DNA of 64,000 nucleotides. Source: Candidatus Aalborgicola bjergmarkensis (GTDB lineage: Bacteria; Pseudomonadota; Gammaproteobacteria; Burkholderiales; Burkholderiaceae_C). This document shows positions 59,337 to 64,000 of this stretch, piece by piece. The position numbers and the translations under genes are program-made. The DNA lies in contig JADJFE010000002.1 in assembly GCA_016708725.1 (NCBI GenBank), positions 248,001 through 312,000 of the forward strand, given 5' to 3'. The number at the start of each line of letters is the position of its first letter. Within the stretch, counting starts at the first letter, position 1. Below the pieces are notes generated by a model. The model had not been told where the DNA came from. It did no database searches and worked only from the letters and a program-made list of their open reading frames with translations.

Positions 59337-60338
59337 TTGCGTACTCATATAAAAATAGCTACCCCCGCTTGCCGCATAAGGTCTGCAGGCCTATTTGTGT
59401 CCTTATTGCTGGCTGCCTTGTTGTTGAGTGGGTTCATGCTTACCGGCGCTGCGGCGCAAACTGCAACAAACATTGCCGTGCTCTACCCCGAACTGGATGA
59501 ACCCTACCGTAGCCTGCTGGGCAAAATCATGCAAGGCATCGAGCAGCGCGCCACGGGACAGGTCATTCGCATGGCAATCACCACACCAGCCAATCCCCAG
59601 GAGGTCAGCGCAAACCTGCAGCGCCAAAATGTGCACGCAGTCATCGCATTGGGCCGCTCCGGCCTGAGGCTTGCCAAACAGTTACAACAGATTGAACCAC
59701 CAGGCGTTGGGATGCTCATAGGCGCTGTGGTCACCGTGTCCGAGGCCGATGTACGCGACCTGACTGTCGCCAGCCTGGCACCTGATCCAGTTGAATTACT
59801 GAACCACCTGCGCACATTCAGACCCAGGATCAAACGGGTATTTATGGTCTATGACCCGAACCAGAACCACTGGATGGCGCATCTGGCCCAGGCAGCAGCA
59901 ACGGCACGTGGCATCGAACTGCACGCCTTTGAAGCCAGCGACCTGCGCAGCGCCATGCAGCGCTACCAGAACATTCTCGCCAGCATGGATGCGCACAGCG
60001 ATGCCCTGTGGCTTCCCCTGGACACCGTAACCGTCAATGACACCATTGTGCTGCCGTTTGTGTTGCAAGAAGCCTGGACACGCAATCTGGTGGTGTTCTC
60101 CAGCAACCTGGAACATGTCCGCCGTGGCGCATTGTTTGCGCTTTACCCAAACGAACTGGCAGTGGGCCATCACCTGGCCGAACTGGCTTTGCAGCAGATG
60201 CACTCCACCAAGCCCAGACCAGGCACAGTGCTGTCGCTCAGAAACGCACTACTGGCTGTCAACGTGCGTACCGCTGCACATGTGGGCATCGACACAGCGC
60301 GCCTGCAAGCTGATGCGCAACGGGTGTTCCCGGAATGA
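59337..60338 (+). CDS. Solo ABC-type substrate-binding protein (PF04392 type)
   Basis: Encodes about 333 residues; the start is uncertain, and the TTG at 59337 is used because it places the signal peptide (GLFVSLLLAALLLSGFMLTGAAAQT) correctly. The mature protein shows the PF04392 fold: IAVLYPELDEPYRSLLGKIMQGIE, HAVIALGRSGLRLAKQL, VFMVYDPNQNHWMAHLAQAA, VVFSSNLEHVRRGALFALYPN. No permease or ATPase genes accompany it. Instead a histidine kinase follows seven bases later. The dispersed repeat at 59355-59397 lies inside the first codons, so the native start may have been disturbed. Confidence 0.82.
   Translation: MRTHIKIATPACRIRSAGLFVSLLLAALLLSGFMLTGAAAQTATNIAVLYPELDEPYRSLLGKIMQGIEQRATGQVIRMAITTPANPQEVSANLQRQNVHAVIALGRSGLRLAKQLQQIEPPGVGMLIGAVVTVSEADVRDLTVASLAPDPVELLNHLRTFRPRIKRVFMVYDPNQNHWMAHLAQAAATARGIELHAFEASDLRSAMQRYQNILASMDAHSDALWLPLDTVTVNDTIVLPFVLQEAWTRNLVVFSSNLEHVRRGALFALYPNELAVGHHLAELALQQMHSTKPRPGTVLSLRNALLAVNVRTAAHVGIDTARLQADAQRVFPE
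59355..59397 (+). repeat. Dispersed hairpin repeat, copy 8, inside the binding-protein signal peptide region
   Basis: Reads ATAGCTACCCCCGCTTGC, then CGCATAAGGTCTGCAGGC and CTATTTG. It matches copies 4 and 5 best. Codons 7-20 of the binding protein are read from it. Confidence 0.55.
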
Positions 60339-60345
60339 GCAACAT

Positions 60346-61950
60346 ATGAGCGACGTATCTATGTTTGCACGCTGGTTGCGGGGCAAAACCTTTCAACAAC
60401 AAATCAACACAGTGGTGACGCTGGGAGTGTTACTCTTTGCCATCAGTGCATCGTTGGTGATTTCATGGCTGGGCAGAAGCCAGATGCGCGACGCCCAGGT
60501 CCAGCAAGGCATGCAGATTACAAACAATCTTGCCAACCGAAGCCGGTTGACACTGGCGTTTTTATACCCCTCGGCTGAAAGCGCCACCGATGCACTCGAT
60601 GCTGCGCTTACCCCCCCGAACATGAAGACACTGGCGCTGCTCTACGCTTCAGCCGAAAACACCACCGACATACTCAATGCCGCGCTGGCCTTCCCGGACA
60701 TGAAGCGTGTCTGTGTGTTGCAAGCCGACGGGCAAGTGCTGGCGAGTGCCGGTGATATGCAGCAGTTTGACACCCTCACGATAACACCGGACCGCACTGC
60801 ACACACGGCGTATCTGGCAGCCGAAACTGCGGACAGCCTGCTCTTCATTGCCCCCGTGTACACGCGCCCGACAACCACACCGCTGGATGCAGCAGATGTC
60901 CGTGAGGAATTGCTGGGTTTTGTGCGAGTACTACAGGGCAAAGATTCATTGGCCCAGGCCCAACAGCGCCTGCTGATGGTCAATCTGGGTATTTCATTGC
61001 TTTTTGCCGTGTTTCTGCTAGCGGCACTGGGTCGGTTGGCGCAGCGCCTGACGCGACCCATCATGGCACTATCGGTCAATATGGCGCGCGCCGGCCAAGG
61101 TGACCTGAATGCGCGCGTCAAAATTGAAGGCAGCAAAGACATTGCGGACATGACAAATGCATTCAACCTGATGGTCATTGCCTTGCGAGACCGTGAAAAA
61201 CTCATAGAACAAGTCCATGCTGCAGAAGCTGCCAATTCCCAAAACCTCCTGTTGGCTATGCATGAACATGCCGAGCGCGAGCACCAGCGGCGCTTTCTGG
61301 CAATGCTGACCCACGAGTTAAAAACCCCGCTGTCCATCATCCGCATGCGTTTGGGTAGCCAAAAGCCGTCTGCCAACATGCAAAAACACGCGCTCAGTGC
61401 CATTGCCGACATGGATGGCATCATTGGGCGCGTGGCGTTGACCAGCCGCATTGAAGACCAGTCGCTCCAATTGCAACCCATCCCTTGCTGGCCAACCGCC
61501 CTGCTGGAAGGGCTACTTTCCCAAACCCCTCAGGCGGCGCGTGTGCAACTTAACAAACCCGCCGATGCCGACACATTGCTATTGCACACGGATCCCCTGC
61601 TACTGCGCACTGCCGTGGCAAACTTGCTGGATAACGCACTGAAATATGCAGCGCCTGCTGCCAACGTGCAAGTAACGCTGGCAACCCAGACACGCGCCGA
61701 TAAACCTGGCCTGCTCATTTGCGTTGAAAATCCGACTGGCCCGGCCGGCGTACCCGACCCGGCACAAGTTTTTGTCAAGTATTACCGTGCACCCGCCGCA
61801 CGCCAGCAAAGCGGCTCCGGCCTTGGTCTGTACATTGTGCAAGAACTGGTGCGCCGACTTGGCGGTCAGATCAACTACTTGCCCAGCGCGAACACCGTGT
61901 GCTTTGCGCTGTGGCTTCCCATGCAACAACACAGCCAGTCCACACCATGA
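60346..61950 (+). CDS. Membrane sensor histidine kinase with an internal 26-residue duplication
   Basis: Encodes 534 residues from the ATG at 60346. Two transmembrane helices (about residues 20-40 and 205-225) bound a periplasmic part in which a 26-residue unit occurs twice in tandem (LAFLYPSAESATDALDAAL, then LALLYASAENTTDILNAAL; 60553-60708). HAMP, HisKA with FLAMLTHELKTPLSIIRMRL, and HATPase (AVANLLDNALKYAAP, GSGLGLYIVQELVRRLGG) follow. It sits between the binding-protein gene and its regulator, which overlaps its stop. Confidence 0.92.
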   Translation: MSDVSMFARWLRGKTFQQQINTVVTLGVLLFAISASLVISWLGRSQMRDAQVQQGMQITNNLANRSRLTLAFLYPSAESATDALDAALTPPNMKTLALLYASAENTTDILNAALAFPDMKRVCVLQADGQVLASAGDMQQFDTLTITPDRTAHTAYLAAETADSLLFIAPVYTRPTTTPLDAADVREELLGFVRVLQGKDSLAQAQQRLLMVNLGISLLFAVFLLAALGRLAQRLTRPIMALSVNMARAGQGDLNARVKIEGSKDIADMTNAFNLMVIALRDREKLIEQVHAAEAANSQNLLLAMHEHAEREHQRRFLAMLTHELKTPLSIIRMRLGSQKPSANMQKHALSAIADMDGIIGRVALTSRIEDQSLQLQPIPCWPTALLEGLLSQTPQAARVQLNKPADADTLLLHTDPLLLRTAVANLLDNALKYAAPAANVQVTLATQTRADKPGLLICVENPTGPAGVPDPAQVFVKYYRAPAARQQSGSGLGLYIVQELVRRLGGQINYLPSANTVCFALWLPMQQHSQSTP

Positions 61951-62639
61951 ACAGCATTCTGAAACTCCTGGTGGTGGAAGACCACCACGGCCTGCGCGAA
62001 GTCACCGTTGAAACACTTGTCGATCAAGGCCATCAGGTGATAGGTGTGGACTGTGCGGAAGCTGTGGGTGAATTGCCTGCTGACTTTACCCCTGATATCG
62101 CCATCGTTGACCTCAATCTGCCAGGCGAAGACGGACTGCAACTGGCTGCGCGCCTGCGGCAGGTGCAACCCGGCATTGGCATCATCATGGTTACAGCCCG
62201 CCATGCATTACACGAAAAACTAGCCGGTTATGAACATGGGGCCGACCTTTACCTGACCAAACCGACCGCCCCTGAGGAGTTGAGTGCCGCCGTTGAAGCG
62301 CTCGCCAGACGCATCAAACTTACTGCAACTGATCGCACGTCCGGTTATGGCCTGAATGTGCATGAGCGCATACTGCATACCCCATGCGGCAACGTCGCTT
62401 TGCGTTCGGCTGAAGCCAATCTGTTGCACAGCCTGGCACTTGCTCCGGATCAAACACTGGAAACCTGGCAGCTGCTGGAGCGGCTTGGCAAGACCGTTGA
62501 TGAGGACGGCAAGGCCCAGTTGCAGGTACTGGCATCACGCCTGCGCAGCAAGCTGGCCGAACATGGTCTTCCCGACCGCTGCCTGCGGGCCGAGCGCAAC
62601 AAAGGCTACCGACTGGGTTTTCCCTTGCAGATCGTCTAG
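61947..62639 (+). CDS. OmpR-family response regulator
   Basis: Encodes 230 residues from the ATG overlapping the kinase stop. The receiver shows LLVVEDHHGLREVTVETL, the phosphoacceptor in IAIVDLNLPGEDGLQ, and Lys in LYLTKPTAPEEL. The DNA-binding domain is a shortened winged helix (LRSAEANLLHSLALAPDQTLETWQLL, LRSKLAEHGLPDRCLRAERNKGYRLG). Cognate partner of the kinase upstream. Its target is probably within this cluster, for example the porin gene. Confidence 0.9.
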   Translation: MNSILKLLVVEDHHGLREVTVETLVDQGHQVIGVDCAEAVGELPADFTPDIAIVDLNLPGEDGLQLAARLRQVQPGIGIIMVTARHALHEKLAGYEHGADLYLTKPTAPEELSAAVEALARRIKLTATDRTSGYGLNVHERILHTPCGNVALRSAEANLLHSLALAPDQTLETWQLLERLGKTVDEDGKAQLQVLASRLRSKLAEHGLPDRCLRAERNKGYRLGFPLQIV

Positions 62640-62740
62640 CCCCGCCAACTGGGAGGCAAGGAATGGCAAGTTTCGCCGGTTGGCTACCGGTATCGTCACA
62701 CTTCATCGAGATAGCTTCCGTCCGAATGAGGTGTCAAACT

Positions 62741-63361
62741 GTGAATACGAGGCTGCAACGCAATAATCCACATGATCCAAACGCACATCTGCTGCTTGTG
62801 GACGATGACCGTCTGGTTTTGACCACCCTGTGCCGCGAACTGCAGCATTTCGGCTATGCAGTCAGCCCGGCAGAATCCCTGCAGGATGCACTGGACTTGT
62901 TAAAAAGTGGTCTGCGCCCCGATTTGGCCATTCTGGATATGCGCATGGACGACGGCGATGGGCTGGAATTGGCGCAATACCTGCATGCATTCGACAATCT
63001 GCCATTCATCATGCTCAGTGCCTATAGCGACACTGCTACGGTACGAAAAGCTGCAAACATTGGTTCGCTGGCTTACATGGTCAAACCCATCAATGCCTCG
63101 CAACTGATCCCCACCGTTGAGTCCGCCCTGAGGCGGGCACGCGACATTCGCGTGCTGAAGGACCAAGCCACGCAATTGCAAAGAGTGCTGAACACAGATC
63201 GTGCAATTGATGTGGGCGTGGGCATCACCATGGCCCAGAACCGCCTGGGTCGGCTGGCAGCGCTGGAAGTACTGCGTCAATCTGCACGCACGCAGCGTCG
63301 CAAACTCTCGAACCTGGCGCACGACCTGATTCAGGCTATCGAAACCATTCGGCAACGCTGA
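62741..63361 (+). CDS. ANTAR-domain response regulator
   Basis: Encodes 206 residues from the GTG at 62741 (GAGG nine bases upstream); an ATG at 62726 is the alternative. A receiver (LLVDDDRLVLTTLCREL, phosphoacceptor in LAILDMRMDDGDG, Lys in YMVKPINASQL) is followed by an ANTAR RNA-binding domain (LNTDRAIDVGVGITMAQNRLG, ALEVLRQSARTQRRKLSNLAHDLI). ANTAR regulators, such as AmiR and NasT, bind dual hairpins in nascent RNA and stop early termination. The target RNA is not visible but may be a leader in the following region. Confidence 0.9.
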   Translation: MNTRLQRNNPHDPNAHLLLVDDDRLVLTTLCRELQHFGYAVSPAESLQDALDLLKSGLRPDLAILDMRMDDGDGLELAQYLHAFDNLPFIMLSAYSDTATVRKAANIGSLAYMVKPINASQLIPTVESALRRARDIRVLKDQATQLQRVLNTDRAIDVGVGITMAQNRLGRLAALEVLRQSARTQRRKLSNLAHDLIQAIETIRQR

Positions 63362-63434
63362 AAACAACTCCGCATAGAACTGGCACACAATGTGCTTTAT
63401 TGGTGTGTCTCTCTCAACTGCATTGGAGTTATTT

Positions 63435-64000
63435 ATGCACACCACAGCCAAATCCATTCTCGTTTTAGCCTGCACCACACTCAGTTTTGCCGCTGCAGCA
63501 CAAACTGCGGCAACACCCGCGTCCACATTGAGCTTCAATGTCGGAGCGGTCAGCGATTACCGCTTTCGCGGCCTGTCCCAAACTTCATTCAAACCGGCAC
63601 TCCAGGCTGGCGTGGATTTCGGTCACAAAAGCGGTGTCTATATTGGTGCATGGGCCTCGAATATCAAGTGGATCCAGGACTATGTTGGTGCCACTGACGG
63701 CGTCATGGAGGTGGATCTGTACGCTGGTTTCAAAAAGGAAATCGCCAAAGACCTCACTATGGACGTAGGCTTCATTACCTACCAGTACCCTGGCAACACG
63801 ACCGACAAGGTGCTCGTGAATGCCAACACCGATGAGGTGTATGCCGCACTAACTTGGGGCATTCTGACTGCCAAATACAGCCATAGCACCAGTAATTTCA
63901 TCGCCAACCCGGACAGCAAAAACAGCCGCTACTTCGAACTCGCAGCCAATATTGACCTGGGCAACGGACTCTCACTCACACCGCGCGTGGGACGCCAGTT
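63435..64000 (+). CDS. TorF-family putative porin, N-terminal part (runs off the right edge)
   Basis: The frame from the ATG at 63435 (TTGGAG eight bases upstream) stays open to the right end, giving 188 codons. A signal peptide (cleavage near FAAAAQ/TA) is followed by LSFNVGAVSDYRFRGLSQT, then VDFGHKSGVYIGAWASNI, the family opening of short outer-membrane barrels of the TorF/TIGR02001 group. In many betaproteobacteria such genes precede a PII gene and an ammonium transporter gene, so nitrogen-related genes may follow outside the window. Confidence 0.85.
   Translation, partial: MHTTAKSILVLACTTLSFAAAAQTAATPASTLSFNVGAVSDYRFRGLSQTSFKPALQAGVDFGHKSGVYIGAWASNIKWIQDYVGATDGVMEVDLYAGFKKEIAKDLTMDVGFITYQYPGNTTDKVLVNANTDEVYAALTWGILTAKYSHSTSNFIANPDSKNSRYFELAANIDLGNGLSLTPRVGRQ

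Noticed and set aside
1..64000. CRISPR arrays, rRNA and tRNA genes
   Set aside because: No regularly spaced direct repeats of CRISPR type, and no cloverleaf or rRNA-like sequence was noticed on reading; a covariance-model scan was not possible here.

Overview
The window looks like a chromosomal stretch of a facultatively anaerobic betaproteobacterium of the Comamonadaceae, most likely a Rhodoferax-type organism. This is inferred from gene content (a metal-respiration cytochrome cluster next to an Escherichia-type fumarate reductase and the rhodoquinone gene rquA), from the amino-acid flavour of the housekeeping genes, and from a dispersed hairpin repeat (ATAGCT...) that I recall from that family. 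No rRNA, tRNA or CRISPR array was seen.

Region 1 (1-9157, minus strand) is an extracellular electron transfer operon. In transcription order it holds a 59-residue membrane peptide, a 9-heme membrane-anchored cytochrome c, a cytochrome b, a monoheme cytochrome c, an OmcA/MtrC-type decaheme lipoprotein, an MtrA/DmsE-type decaheme cytochrome, an MtrB-type porin, and the start of a second OmcA/MtrC-type lipoprotein that runs off the left edge. Divergent from it (9353-13359) are frdABCD and rquA, so an outward electron route and a rhodoquinol-fumarate route share one intergenic region.

Region 2 (13408-22357) is mostly housekeeping: a toxin-antitoxin pair, moaD-moeA, thrC (carrying a one-base frameshift), hom, an alanine-type aminotransferase, an Mth938-like protein, a Bcp peroxiredoxin and a PIN-PhoH ATPase.

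Region 3 (22457-34355, plus strand) is a complete Wsp-like chemosensory operon: cheW, cheR-TPR, cheW, a receptor, cheA with a receiver, cheB, then cheC-cheY-cheC and a PAS-GGDEF diguanylate cyclase. The cyclase gene is split by a degenerate IS630-type element inserted at CTAG. The missing C-terminal codons can still be read in frame on the far side of the element.

Region 4 (34356-50438) is a patchwork of c-di-GMP and sensory genes: a solo periplasmic binding protein with a GGDEF-EAL protein, a KdpD/KdpE-like pair with kup, two closely related GGDEF genes, a second solo binding protein, and fragments of a GspE-like ATPase and of a possible pilin. Direct repeats carrying the yihY 3' end flank part of this block, which points to past duplication and deletion.

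Region 5 (50476-64000) holds a DUF2069 protein, a FAD-linked dehydrogenase, a DUF2505 protein, a small sensory cluster (DUF4388-like protein, HAMP-only receptor, pseudo-receiver-CheX protein), prfA and hemA. It ends with a third solo binding protein followed by a histidine kinase, an OmpR-type regulator, an ANTAR regulator and the start of a TorF-type porin.
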